Assembly (NCBI RefSeq): GCF_001997345.1
Contig: NZ_CP019606.1
Coordinates: 558,001-622,000, forward strand
Source: Tessaracoccus aquimaris
GTDB taxonomy: Bacteria; Actinomycetota; Actinomycetes; Propionibacteriales; Propionibacteriaceae
DNA: 64,000 nt
Direction of reading: 5' to 3'
In this document: in pieces, positions 27,560-37,116 of the stretch
How the letters are laid out: every line of letters begins with the position of its first letter
Position numbering within the stretch: the first letter of the stretch is position 1
The notes under the pieces: model-generated
Database searches by the model: none
What the model saw: the letters and a program-made list of their open reading frames with translations, nothing else
Told to the model about the DNA's origin: nothing
Translations under genes and position numbers: made by a program

Positions 27560-28212
27560 TGATCCGGCTCGGCCGAGGCGCCTACAGCTACGAACGCGCC
27601 CTGGCGCGAGCGGGGCTCGGTCCCGTCGCGGGCGCCGACGAGGCGGGCCGCGGGGCCTGCGCAGGCCCCCTTGTCGCGGCGGCCGCGATCCTCGACCCCG
27701 CCAAGCCCATCGCGGGGCTCGACGACTCCAAGGCGCTGACGGCGGCCGCGCGGGAGCGGCTGTTCGCCGAGATCCAGGCACGCGCCGTCGCCATCGCCGT
27801 TGCCATCATCGGGCCTGAGGAGTGCGACGACCTCGGCATGCACCAGGCCGACCTGCACGGCCTGCGTCGGGCGGTCGGCAGGCTCGACGTCGCGGCCAAC
27901 TTCGTCATCACCGACGGCTTCCCCGTCGACGGGCTCGGGGTGCCAGGGGTCGCGATGTGGAAGGGGGACAAGGTCTCGGCCTGCGTGTCGGCCGCCTCGA
28001 TCGTGGCGAAGGTGACGCGCGACGCGATCATGACCGACTACGACGAGCACTATCCCGAGTACGGCTTCGCCATCCACAAGGGGTATTGCACCTCGGTGCA
28101 CCAGAACGCGCTCGACGAGGTCGGTCCCTCTCCGATCCACCGGTGGTGCTTCGACAACGTCGCGCGGCTGGCCCCCGGCGGCCGCGCCTCGCTTCCAGCG
28201 CGCCCGCTGTGA
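27559..28212 (+). CDS. rnhB: ribonuclease HII
   Basis: Nicks RNA-DNA hybrids, including at single misincorporated ribonucleotides. The acidic active site is visible: GADEAGRGACAGPLVAAA, LDDSKALTAAARE, and the last aspartate in SIVAKVTRDAIM. HPEYGFAIHKGYCTSVH-like sequence (here YPEYGFAIHKGYCTSVH) completes the signature. The start codon shares a base with the lepB stop. 217 residues. Confidence 0.96.
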   Translation: MIRLGRGAYSYERALARAGLGPVAGADEAGRGACAGPLVAAAAILDPAKPIAGLDDSKALTAAARERLFAEIQARAVAIAVAIIGPEECDDLGMHQADLHGLRRAVGRLDVAANFVITDGFPVDGLGVPGVAMWKGDKVSACVSAASIVAKVTRDAIMTDYDEHYPEYGFAIHKGYCTSVHQNALDEVGPSPIHRWCFDNVARLAPGGRASLPARPL

Positions 28213-28230
28213 GGGCGCGGGGCGAGAGGA

Positions 28231-28236
28231 TAGAGT
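28231..28236 (+). promoter_or_regulatory. -10 element TAGAGT for the DUF2469 gene
   Basis: TAGAGT followed by nine bases and the ATG at 28246, giving a leaderless or nearly leaderless transcript independent of the lepB-rnhB operon. Confidence 0.45.
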
Positions 28237-28245
28237 TGGCTCACC

Positions 28246-28566
28246 ATGAGCGCCGATGACCTTGAACAGTACGAGAGCAAACTCGAACTCGACCTGTACC
28301 GCGAGTACAAGGACGTGGTCGGCATCTTCACCTATGCCGTCGAGACCGAGCGCCGCTTCTACCTGTGCAACGCGGTCGACCTGAAGGTCCGCACCGAGGG
28401 CGGCGACGTCTACTACGAGGTCTCGATGGGCGACGCCTGGGTGTGGGACATGTACCGCCCGGCCCGCTTCGTGAAGTCGGCTAAAGTGCTGACATTCCGC
28501 GACGTGTCGATCGAGGAGATCGTGCACTCCGACCTCGAGGTGCCAGACCGGGAGACCGGCCGCTGA
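28246..28566 (+). CDS. DUF2469-family protein
   Basis: A 106-residue, acidic, soluble protein of an actinobacteria-specific family regularly found between rnhB and yraN. It begins MSADDLEQYESKLELDLYRE and contains the conserved FTYAVETERRFYLCN and YYEVSMGDAWVWDMYRPARF. The N-terminal DLEQYE and aromatic-rich centre are the recognisable features. No catalytic residues can be named and no role is established. Confidence 0.9.
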   Translation: MSADDLEQYESKLELDLYREYKDVVGIFTYAVETERRFYLCNAVDLKVRTEGGDVYYEVSMGDAWVWDMYRPARFVKSAKVLTFRDVSIEEIVHSDLEVPDRETGR

Positions 28567-28628
28567 CCTGTGGACAGGTGAGATAGCGCGGGTCCCGCGG
28601 CGAACCATCTCTGTGGAGGTGGTCGGCG

Positions 28629-29000
28629 ATGACGGACACGACACAACGGCTCGGCAGACGCGGCGAGGAGCACGCTGCCAGATTTCTTGAGCGCCTCGGG
28701 TGGCGCATCCTTGAGCGGAACTGGCGAACCAGGGACGGCGAGGCCGACATCATCGCGCTCGACACCGAGTGTGACGCGCTGGTGGTCGTCGAGGTCAAGA
28801 CCCGCTCGGGCGAGGGCTACGGCTCACCCCTGGAGACGATCACCTACGCAAAGGTCCGCACGCTGCGGCACCTGGCCGCCGGATACGCCAGGGAGAAACG
28901 CAGCACGGCCCGCCTGCTGCGGGTCGACGCGATCGGCATCCTGTGGCCCTATGGGGCCGAGCCGAAGGTCGTCCACGCCCGCGGGATCGAGGAGCGATGA
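28629..29000 (+). CDS. yraN: YraN-family putative endonuclease (UPF0102)
   Basis: A small protein with a restriction-endonuclease-like fold. The N-terminal RLGRRGEEHAARFLERLGW, the acidic pair in RDGEADIIALD and VVVEVKTRSGEGYG match the D/E...ExK catalytic pattern of the fold. 123 residues. Its position directly before comM and dprA is standard. The stop overlaps the comM start (ATGA). Confidence 0.94.
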   Translation: MTDTTQRLGRRGEEHAARFLERLGWRILERNWRTRDGEADIIALDTECDALVVVEVKTRSGEGYGSPLETITYAKVRTLRHLAAGYAREKRSTARLLRVDAIGILWPYGAEPKVVHARGIEER

Positions 29001-30529
29001 GAGCCTCGACGTGGTCGGTGGCGCTGACCGGCATCGAGGGCGTCGTCATCGAGGTCGAGGCCGCAAAGGGCGGTGGCCTGCCGCGCACCCAACTCGTCGG
29101 GCTGCCAGACAAGGCGCTCAGCGAGGCGAAGGACAGGGTCAAGGCCGCGGTCGCCGCGTGTGGGCTCCCGTGGCCGCCGCAACTGATCACCGTCAACCTG
29201 TCGCCCGCGAACCTGCCCAAGACCGGGTCGCACTACGACGTCGCCATCGCGATCGCCGCGATCGCGGCGGAGGGCGGCATCAAGCCCGGGCTGATCGGCT
29301 CGACGGTGCTCTTCGGCGAGTTGAGCCTCGACGGCCGGATCCGCAACGTCCGGGGCGTGCTCCCGGCCATGCTCGCCGCCGCGCGGGCAGGATTCGAACG
29401 CGCGATCGTGCCGAGCGCCCAGTGCGACGAGGCGGCGCTCGTGCCAGGCCTGACGGTGTGGGGTGCCGGCCGGATCGACGAGGTCGTCGACATCCTGATG
29501 GGTCGCCTGGTGGCGAACCCGACGCCCTCGGCGCCCAGTTCGTCGCTGCCACCGGTCGAGGCCGAGGCGATCGTGCCCGACCTGGCCGACGTCATGGGGC
29601 ACCTCGACGGCAAGTTCGCGCTGGAGGTGGCCGCGGCCGGGCGCCACCACCTGTTCCTGCACGGCGCCCCGGGGGTGGGAAAGACGATGCTCGCCGCCCG
29701 GCTGCCTTCGCTGCTTCCCGACCTGAGCCAGGAGGAGTCGCTCGAGGTGTCCGCGATCCATTCCCTCGCGGGCCACCAACTTTCGGGGCTGATCCAGCGC
29801 CCCCCATATGCCGACCCTCACCACTCGGTCACCCCGGTCGCGCTGCTTGGCGGAGGCTCGGGCGAGCTGAAGCCCGGGGCAATCTCGCTCGCCCACCGCG
29901 GGGTCCTCTTCCTGGACGAGTGTCCCGACTTCGGGCCGAAGCTCGACGCGCTGCGCACGCCCCTGGAGAACGGCACCATCACCATCAGCCGTGCAAGAGC
30001 CACCGCGCTGTTCCCGGCCCGCTTCCAACTGGTGCTGGCCGCCAACCCCTGCCCGTGCGGCATGTGGGGCGTCGCGGGCGCCGAGTGCCGCTGCGACTCG
30101 GTGAAGGTGCGCCGGTATCAGGAGCGCATCAGCGGCCCCATCATGGACCGCATCGACATCCGCCACCAGATGCTCGGCACCAACCGGATCCTGCTCGACG
30201 TCGGCACCTCTCCTCCGGAGCCGAGCGCGGTCGTGGCGGCCCGGGTCGCGGAGGCGCGCGACAGGCAGCGACGCAGGCTCGCCGACACCCCGTGGTCGAC
30301 CAACGGGGAGGTGGCGGGGCCGCATCTCAGGAAGCAGTTGCCGCTGCCCGACGACCTGTCGCTGCTCAACGCCGCGCTGGAACGCGGCGCGCTCAGCCTC
30401 CGCGGCGTCGACAAGGTGCTGCGGGTCGCCTGGACGCTGGCAGACCTGGCGGGCCGCGACGCCATCACGGCGCGGGAGTTGCGCGCCGCCCTGCGGCTTC
30501 GCCAGGGCGACCAACTGCAGGCGGCGTGA
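28997..30529 (+). CDS. comM: YifB/ComM-family Mg-chelatase-like AAA ATPase
   Basis: A hexameric AAA+ helicase-type ATPase that promotes branch migration during natural transformation in other bacteria. N-terminal ChlI-like domain (VEVEAAKGGGLPRTQLVGLP), Walker A HGAPGVGKTMLAARLPSLLP, Walker B GVLFLDECPDF, and zinc-binding cysteines in NPCPCGMWG ... CRCDS. 510 residues from the ATG at 28997, four bases overlapping yraN; the ATG at 28943 in the same frame would add unrelated residues. Operon yraN-comM-dprA. Confidence 0.95.
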   Translation: MRASTWSVALTGIEGVVIEVEAAKGGGLPRTQLVGLPDKALSEAKDRVKAAVAACGLPWPPQLITVNLSPANLPKTGSHYDVAIAIAAIAAEGGIKPGLIGSTVLFGELSLDGRIRNVRGVLPAMLAAARAGFERAIVPSAQCDEAALVPGLTVWGAGRIDEVVDILMGRLVANPTPSAPSSSLPPVEAEAIVPDLADVMGHLDGKFALEVAAAGRHHLFLHGAPGVGKTMLAARLPSLLPDLSQEESLEVSAIHSLAGHQLSGLIQRPPYADPHHSVTPVALLGGGSGELKPGAISLAHRGVLFLDECPDFGPKLDALRTPLENGTITISRARATALFPARFQLVLAANPCPCGMWGVAGAECRCDSVKVRRYQERISGPIMDRIDIRHQMLGTNRILLDVGTSPPEPSAVVAARVAEARDRQRRRLADTPWSTNGEVAGPHLRKQLPLPDDLSLLNAALERGALSLRGVDKVLRVAWTLADLAGRDAITARELRAALRLRQGDQLQAA

Positions 30530-31641
30530 TGGTGGGCGAGAGGGAGGCGCGGATGGCGCTCTGCGCGCTGGTGCCGTCCGGGGCGCTCGCGTTCGCCCGC
30601 GCCCTGCTGGAGTTCGGGCCGGTCGCCCTGTGGGAGGCGTTCGCGTCCCAGGGCGAGGCGACCTCCTGGGGGCGCCGGGCGCTGCGGGTCGACCTGCCGG
30701 CCCTGCAGCGAGCCACCGACGCGTGCGGGGCGCGGTTCATCATCCCCGGCGACGACGAGTGGCCAGCCCCGCTTGCCGCCCTCGACGTGGTCCAGGTCGG
30801 GCAGCAGGCGGGCCAACCGGTCGGGCTGTGGGTGCGGGGCCAACCGCTGCGGGCCGAGGGGCAGGTCGCCGTCGTGGGGGCGAGGGCGGCCTCCGGCTAT
30901 GGCGAGCAGGTTGCCGTCACGCTCGCGGCCGACCTCGCGGCGAACGGGCGCGGCATCGTGTCGGGGCTGGCGTTCGGGATCGACGCGGCAGCGCACCGCG
31001 GCGCGCTGGGGATGCGTGGCCTGTCGACCGCGGTGGTGGCCAGCGGCGTCGATGAGCCGTACCCGGCGGCGCACCGCCACCTTGCAGACACGCTGATGGG
31101 ATCCGGGGCGCTGGTCTCCGAGGTTCCGCCGGGGGAGCGGCCCACCCGGCACGCGTTCCTGGCCCGCAACCGGATCATCGCTGCCCTCTCGGATGCGGTG
31201 GTGATCGTGGAGGCCGCCGCGAGGTCCGGGGCAAAGAACACCGCGTCGTGGGCGAGCGCGCTCGGTCGCCCCCTGCTCGCCGTACCCGGGCCCGTCACCA
31301 GTTCGCTGACCGCGACGCCTCACCGGCTGATCCGCGAGGGGGTCGCCATCCTCTGCACCGGCGCCGCCGATGTCGATGAGGTGCTCGGGCCGCCCGGCGC
31401 GGTGCCCGAGCCGGACGGCAGGGGAGCGCCGCGCCCGGTCGACGCCCTTGCCGATGCCCTGCTGGAGGTCAGGGACGCGGTCGGGGCGGGGGAGGACGTC
31501 CCGGTGGCGGCGCTCTGCCTGCGCACCGGTCAGCCGATGGTCGAGGTGCTGGCCAACGTGTCGGAACTCGTCGAGAGGGGGTGGTTGGAGGAGAACCCGG
31601 ACGACGCGACGGTGCGGCTGCCCCGGCGGAGGGGGCGCTAG
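30529..31641 (+). CDS. dprA: DNA-processing protein DprA
   Basis: Loads RecA onto incoming single-stranded DNA during transformation. The Rossmann core is clear: VAVVGARAASGYGEQVA, GIVSGLAFGIDAAAHRGAL, TAVVASGVDEPYPAAHRHL, FLARNRIIAALSDAVVIVEA and RSGAKNTASWA. The C-terminal ~60 residues (LRTGQPMVEVLANVSELVER) form the winged-helix domain found in many DprA proteins. ATG at 30529 shares a base with the comM stop (TGATG); 370 residues. Confidence 0.95.
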   Translation: MVGEREARMALCALVPSGALAFARALLEFGPVALWEAFASQGEATSWGRRALRVDLPALQRATDACGARFIIPGDDEWPAPLAALDVVQVGQQAGQPVGLWVRGQPLRAEGQVAVVGARAASGYGEQVAVTLAADLAANGRGIVSGLAFGIDAAAHRGALGMRGLSTAVVASGVDEPYPAAHRHLADTLMGSGALVSEVPPGERPTRHAFLARNRIIAALSDAVVIVEAAARSGAKNTASWASALGRPLLAVPGPVTSSLTATPHRLIREGVAILCTGAADVDEVLGPPGAVPEPDGRGAPRPVDALADALLEVRDAVGAGEDVPVAALCLRTGQPMVEVLANVSELVERGWLEENPDDATVRLPRRRGR

Positions 31642-31675
31642 GGTGATGGTGCCAGTCACCAGCGAAAGGGCACCC

Positions 31676-32338
31676 ATGCCAGCAGCCATCGTCTTCGACC
31701 TCGACGGAACCCTGTCCGACACGGAGGCCTTGTGGGACGGGGTGCGCCGCGGCCTCGCCGAGGCGGAGGGCATCGCGTGGCCCGACGGCGCCACCCAGGC
31801 CATGATGGGCATGAGCACCGGCGAGTGGAGCCGCTTCCTGTCGGAGGAGGTCGGACTGCCGTACCCGCCGGAGGAGGCAGCAGCCCGCACCATCGGCGCG
31901 TTGGCCGAGCGTTACCGCGACGGGATCCCGCTGCTGCCGGGGGCGCTCGAGTCGGTGCGTCGGATGGCCGAGCGCTACCCCGTGGGAATCGCCAGTTCCT
32001 CACCGAGGCTTCTGATCGACACCTTTATCGAGGTCAACGGCCTCTCCGACGCGATCACCGCGAGCGTCTCGACCGAGGAGGTCGACCGCGGCAAGCCAGC
32101 GCCCGACGGCTTCCTGCGCGCCTGTGAACTCCTCGGCGCCGACCCGCGTCAGTGCATCGCCATCGAGGACTCCACCAACGGGATCGCCTCCGCGCTCAAC
32201 GCGGGCATGACGGTGGTCACCATCCCGCCGCATTTCCACCCGCCGACGGCCGAGGTGCTCGCCAGGACCACCGTGCTCGGCGGCCTGGACGAGCTCAGCT
32301 ACGACCTCGTCGAGGGGCTCATCCCAACCGCCAGGTGA
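31676..32338 (+). CDS. HAD-superfamily phosphatase (beta-phosphoglucomutase-like)
   Basis: Haloacid-dehalogenase fold phosphatase. Motif I VFDLDGTLSD (nucleophile Asp), motif II SSSPRLL, motif III lysine in DRGKPAPDGF and motif IV IEDSTNGIASALNAGM are all in order, with a helical cap between motifs I and II as in class I HAD enzymes. 220 residues. The ATG at 31676 has GAAAGGG seven bases upstream; an earlier ATG at 31646 is possible. Substrate unknown; sugar phosphates are typical. It overlaps the end of the opposite gene by 20 bases. Confidence 0.88.
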   Translation: MPAAIVFDLDGTLSDTEALWDGVRRGLAEAEGIAWPDGATQAMMGMSTGEWSRFLSEEVGLPYPPEEAAARTIGALAERYRDGIPLLPGALESVRRMAERYPVGIASSSPRLLIDTFIEVNGLSDAITASVSTEEVDRGKPAPDGFLRACELLGADPRQCIAIEDSTNGIASALNAGMTVVTIPPHFHPPTAEVLARTTVLGGLDELSYDLVEGLIPTAR

Positions 32339-35300
32339 CCTGCCGCCCGATCGTGCCGACCAGGTGATCGATCGCCTCGGGACCCTCCGCGGCCTCCAAC
32401 TTGGCCTGCATCGTCGCGATCCTGCCCGCGATGCCCAACCGCTCAGCGGCGTCCGCGTTCATCTCCTCGTCGATGAACTTGGTCATCGAGGCGACCGAGC
32501 GCGACGCTTGCGCCGCGTCTGAGGCGGCCTGCGACGCGAGGCGCTCGCGGTACCACGCGGAGGCTAGCACCTCCTCGCGGTCGAACAGGGCGCGGAACCG
32601 CGGATCGTGCAGCGTGAGGCCCTCCGTCGAGCGGCCGTTCGCCATGATCTCGAGCAGCGCACGGATCGGGGGTACGGCCAGCGCGATGGTGCCGTCGCTC
32701 AGGTAGGACTCGGCCACGTGCTGATGCGTCGTGACGATCGTGCGCACCGACTCGGCGTATGCCTCCGAGTCCTGCAGTTCCGGCCGCAGCATGTTCTCGG
32801 AGAACACCACATGAGGGTGCATGAAGATCCGCCCGAAGTACTTCGACTGGAACTTGGCCGTCATCCGGTACCCGAGCCTGCTCGCCTCGATCGTCACACC
32901 GTCGACGTCGAAGTCCTCGATCCGCTCCAGCGCGCCCTCCGCGATCAGGTTCGCCGCCTCGCGCTCCTTAGCGCTCATCCGGCTGAACAGTTCGGGAACC
33001 AGCAGCGAGATGTCGTGGTCGACGCGGACGTTGGGGCCGATCACGCCGGCAGAGGACAGCCAGCCGTCGTAGCCGGTCAGCGCGAAGTCGAGGAACGCGG
33101 CGTTCAGGTCGATGACGGAGGGCAGCGCGTTGAACGGCCCCTTCGTCATGGCGCCCTCGGAGCCTGCGCCCGTCGTCGACGGGGACTTGCCGGTCATCGA
33201 GGAGATGAACTCCATGAACAGTTCGGGCAGTTCCATGTAGTGCAGCGGGGCGTAGCAGCAGAGCGGCGGCACGCCCTCCTCTGCCGCGTTGTTCCTGCGG
33301 CCGGCGGCGACCACGTCGACGGGAAGCCGGAGCGCCGCCCCCATCGGGAGGCGTCGGTTGAGCCGAGAGACCATCTCCGCGACCGCGGTCTCCCGCGGCC
33401 TCGCGATGTCGGGACGCACCTGCAGGTAGCGCGGGTTCTTGGACCTGGCGCCGTTGATGATGCGCGGGTTCGCGGAGGAGACGAAGTAGTCGGCCTGCGA
33501 CTCGTCGCCCTCGGCGACCCGGGCGATCAGCGACTGCATGGGCTCGGAGAACCGGGAGAAGCTGACGGCGTTGTCGACGATCGCCCGTGCGTCCTGCCTG
33601 GTCAGCGGTTCGAAGTTGCTCAGGAAGGCGCCCGCCGCGATGTCGATCTCGGTCTGCTTGTCGTAGCCGCGGTGGATGGCGTCGTCGGGGCGCTGGAACA
33701 GCAGTTGCTCGCAGTTGGTGACGTACTTGCGCGACAGCGAGTCGGTGCGACCTGCGACCGAGCCGGGCACCACGATGCTCGCGGTGATGTCGTCCTCGGT
33801 CTGCACCTTCATGGCGGGGTGGAAGTCGTGGCGCAGGCCGAACAGGCGCCACGAGCCGTCCACGGCGAAGCCGACGCGCAGCATGTTGACGGTGATCTTG
33901 TCCCCGTCGAGGCGAAGCGCGTGCCCGGCGCGGCCGTTGATCCGGCCGACCGAGAAGTGCACCGGCCAGTCGTCGCCCCACTCGGGCCGGTAGAACCGCT
34001 TGACGACGAAGACCAGTTCTTTGATGTGGTGCTGGATCGCCTCGACCCATGCGTTGTACTCGGCCGTGTAGTCCTTGCTCGGCGTCAACAGCTTGATGAC
34101 CGAACCGACGCTGCGCTCGTCGGAGAGCAGGGGCGGGCGTCCGCGCAGTCGGGGTCCAGGAACCGGACCGAGTAGTCGTGGTCGATGATCGCGGCGACCT
34201 GTTCCATGTCGTCGACGAAGTCGTTGACGTAGGCGTTGCCGATCACGAAGGCGTCGGTGATGGACTTCGAGATCTCCGACTTGCCGCCGCCGGAGACGGT
34301 CGCGGGCTTGTGCGCCGAGGTCGCCTCGGGGGAGGTGCCGAGCAGCGTCCACTGCTCGCCGTCGGCGGCCAGGTGCGTCAGGTCGACGATGTAGCCGTCG
34401 GGGCCGACGTAGCGGGTCTTGGCGCGCAGCGGGATGGACCTGGTCTCCCCGTCGATCGTCCAGCTCACCGTGCTGTCGCGCAGCGAGTAGGTGGAGCGCT
34501 CAGGCACCAGGATGACGTTGTCCAGTTCGGCGTCGACGGCGTGGCCCTCCTGCTGCTGGATGAAGCGCTCGGGGTCGCGGGCGATCACGTCCGCGATGCG
34601 GTAGTCGGGGTTGGCGTAGGTGTCGGTGAAGGCCTGCCCGAGGTTGTAGCGGGGGAAGGCGGCCGCGCCTCCCGAGTGCTCCTCCTCGACCATGCCGAGC
34701 AGGTTCGCCGAGTAGCTGATCTGTGCCTTGACCTCCTTCTTGCAGTAGCCGAAGTAGTTGTCCGCGATCACGGTGACGATCACGCCGCGCTCGTCGCGCG
34801 CGCAGGCCTTGAACGCGGAGCCGCCGTTGTAGCGCTCGTCCTCCTCGGTCCAGCACATGCCGTCGCGGCGCTGACGCTCCGTCGCGTCGTCGAAGTGGGG
34901 GAGGCCGAGTTCCTTCTTGGTGAGCTTCGTCAGGTGCGGCGCGAGGACGACCATGCCGGTGTGGCCCGTCCAGCCCTCCGGGTCGAGCGACGCGTCGTGC
35001 TCCGGCAGGTAGGGGTCGCCGCCGTTGCCGAAGATGCCCTCGACGAAGTCAAGGTTGGCCATCAGCGTGGCCGGGGCGAAGAAGCGTGTCTCCATGCGCC
35101 GCTCGACGGTGTAGCCGGGCACCTCCGGGACGACGATGGGGCGAAGCAGCAGCGACACCCAGCAGCGGGGCGGCTCGGGCTGCTCCGAGGTGTAGGGGAG
35201 CACCATGGCGTCGGCGGGCGGCGCGAACGCCGCCTCGAGCAGTCGACCGAAGACGGCGCGCGGCACCTCAAGCTTGTCGTCCTGGACGGGGAGGCCTCCG

Positions 35301-35689
35301 TCGGCGATGTGGAAGACACCCTTGGTGGTGCGACGGTCGTTGGCCGGGTTGTGCAGGATGCCGTTGACGAGGCGGTAGGAGGTCAGCTGCTCCGAGACGA
35401 AGGTGTCGGCCGCCACGGGAAGCGACATCTCGCGCGCCAGCCCCGGCTGGTCGAGCACCAGCGTCTGGCGGGGGAGCTTCGGCGCAGTCCCTGTCTCGGA
35501 GAGGTATGCGTCGAGGAAGGTCTGGATGCGCGTGTCGACGGCGGGTAACCGGTTCTGGAGCCGTCGGTTCAGCTCGCGTTGACGGGCGAGCACCGGGCGG
35601 ACCAGGTCGACCGCGCCGCTCTCCGGCAGCGGGATCCCCAGCAGGCCGAGTCGGAGGTTGATAGCTGCAGTTTCCGCAAAAGACGCCAT
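32319..35689 (-). CDS. probable PPi-dependent phosphoenolpyruvate carboxykinase, with one frameshift
   Basis: A 1,123-residue cytoplasmic protein after one correction. Size, the absence of a P-loop and blocks such as GWTGHTGMVVLAPHL, NGGSAFKACARDERG and YFGYCKKEVKAQISYSANLL agree with the PPi-type PEP carboxykinase known from propionibacteria and Entamoeba, which interconverts oxaloacetate plus PPi with PEP plus phosphate. I assign it from family memory, so the call is probable rather than certain. The frame breaks near 34139-34145, after RFLDPDCAD; one added base joins it to RPPLLSDERSVGSVIKLL in the second half. The ATG at 35689 begins MASFAETAAINLRLGLLGIP. It converges on the HAD gene with a 20-base overlap. 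Confidence 0.68.
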
Positions 35690-35785
35690 ACTCCACTATC
35701 TACGCAACCTGCCCCGGTCCAAACGCGGGGTGCCGAAGTGGTTCAAAGGGCGCGCCACTACGATGCCCACGCCAGATGGTGGTTG

Positions 35786-37113
35786 CTACTGGGTGCGGAT
35801 CGCGGCCAGCGGCGAGAGCCGCGAGGCCCGGATCGCGGGCGCCAGTCCCGCGACGGTGCCGATCAGCGTCGCGAACGCGACAGCCCCGATCATCAGCCAC
35901 GGGGGGATGATCGAGATCGTGCTAATGCCGCTGTCGGGCCCGGCGAAGATGGCGTTAGCGATCGCGGAGCCCCCTAAGCTCAGCCCCAGCCCGAGTAGCC
36001 CGCCAAGGAAGCCGATGCTCGCCGACTCGAAGAGGAACAGCGTACGGATGTCGCCGAGCCCGGCGCCCAGTACCTTCATGACGCCGATCTCGCGGGTGCG
36101 TTCGTAGACGCTCATCATCATCGTGTTGGCGATGCCGATCGCCGCGACGAGCAGCGAGACGAGCCCGATGCCGCCGAAGACCGCCTGGATGAGGGCACCC
36201 TGCTTCTGCGCCTCCCTGATCCACTCGATGTCGGCCTGCGCGTCGAACCCGTCGGTGCGCAGCGCGGTGAGCAGTTCCTCGGCCGCCTCCGGGCTGGGTG
36301 TCTGGAGTCGGATCATCGAGTACACGAAGCCGGGCTTCGGCTTGCCGTCGGAGGTGGCGGGTTGGTTCGGCAGCGCCTTGCCAGGCATCGCCTTCTCCAG
36401 GGCCTCGACCATCGCGGAGAACTCGGCGTAGACGACATTGGTGTAGGGGCCGTACGGCTGGTCCGGGTCGCCCTGGAGGACGCCCGCCACCGGCATGATG
36501 ATCTTCTTGGGCTTGGGTGCCTCACCTTCGTCCCCTTCGCCACCACCCTGCGGGCTGGGCCCGTACATCGCCGACGTGTCGAAGTCCAGGAACAGCGTCT
36601 CGGTGGAGAAGTCCACCTGCTTCACCTCGCCGGTGGCCTCGTTGTAGAAGTTCAGCGGGATCTGGTCGCCCACCAGCAGCCCCGGGTTCGCCTCGGAGGG
36701 CGCCGTTCCCCAGGCGATGGGCTCGTCGAGCGAGGTGATGACGTCCGGAGGGACCGCGTTGATCTGGAAGTACTGCATGTACGCGCCGACCCGTCCGACC
36801 GCCTCGATGCTGTAGATGGGCCAGGCCTTCTCGACGCCCGGGTAGTCCTTCATGTAGGTCAGGAAGTCGTCATTGAGTGCGGTGGGCAGCCCCGCTCCAC
36901 GGCGTCGACGGGGGCGTTGTAGAGTTGTACCTCCCGCAGGCTGGTGTTGCCCGCGATGGAGTCCAGGTAACTCTGCGACATCCCGATGCCGAGCGAGACC
37001 ATCACCACGACCGAGGTGGTGCCGATCACCACGCCGAGCACGGTCATCAGCGTCCGGAACGGCCGCTGTCTGAGGCTCGACAACGATGTCGCGAGCAGGT
37101 CGGAGAAGCGCAT
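35786..37113 (-). CDS. MacB-like ABC transporter permease, with one frameshift
   Basis: Membrane subunit of a MacB/FtsX-type ABC system. From the ATG at 37113: MRFSDLLATSLSSLRQRPFR and a first membrane helix (TLMTVLGVVIGTTSVVVMVS), then a large extracytoplasmic domain of about 210 residues. Three C-terminal helices follow, with the signature MSVYERTREIGVMKVLGAG and an end of RASRLSPLAAIRTQ. The frame breaks at 36894-36898, in a G run after NAPVDAVE; one added base restores LPTALNDDFLTYMKDYPGVE. Restored length 442 residues. It starts three bases after the CARDB-protein gene and belongs to the operon ATPase-CARDB-permease. Confidence 0.87.
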
Positions 37114-37116
37114 CGC

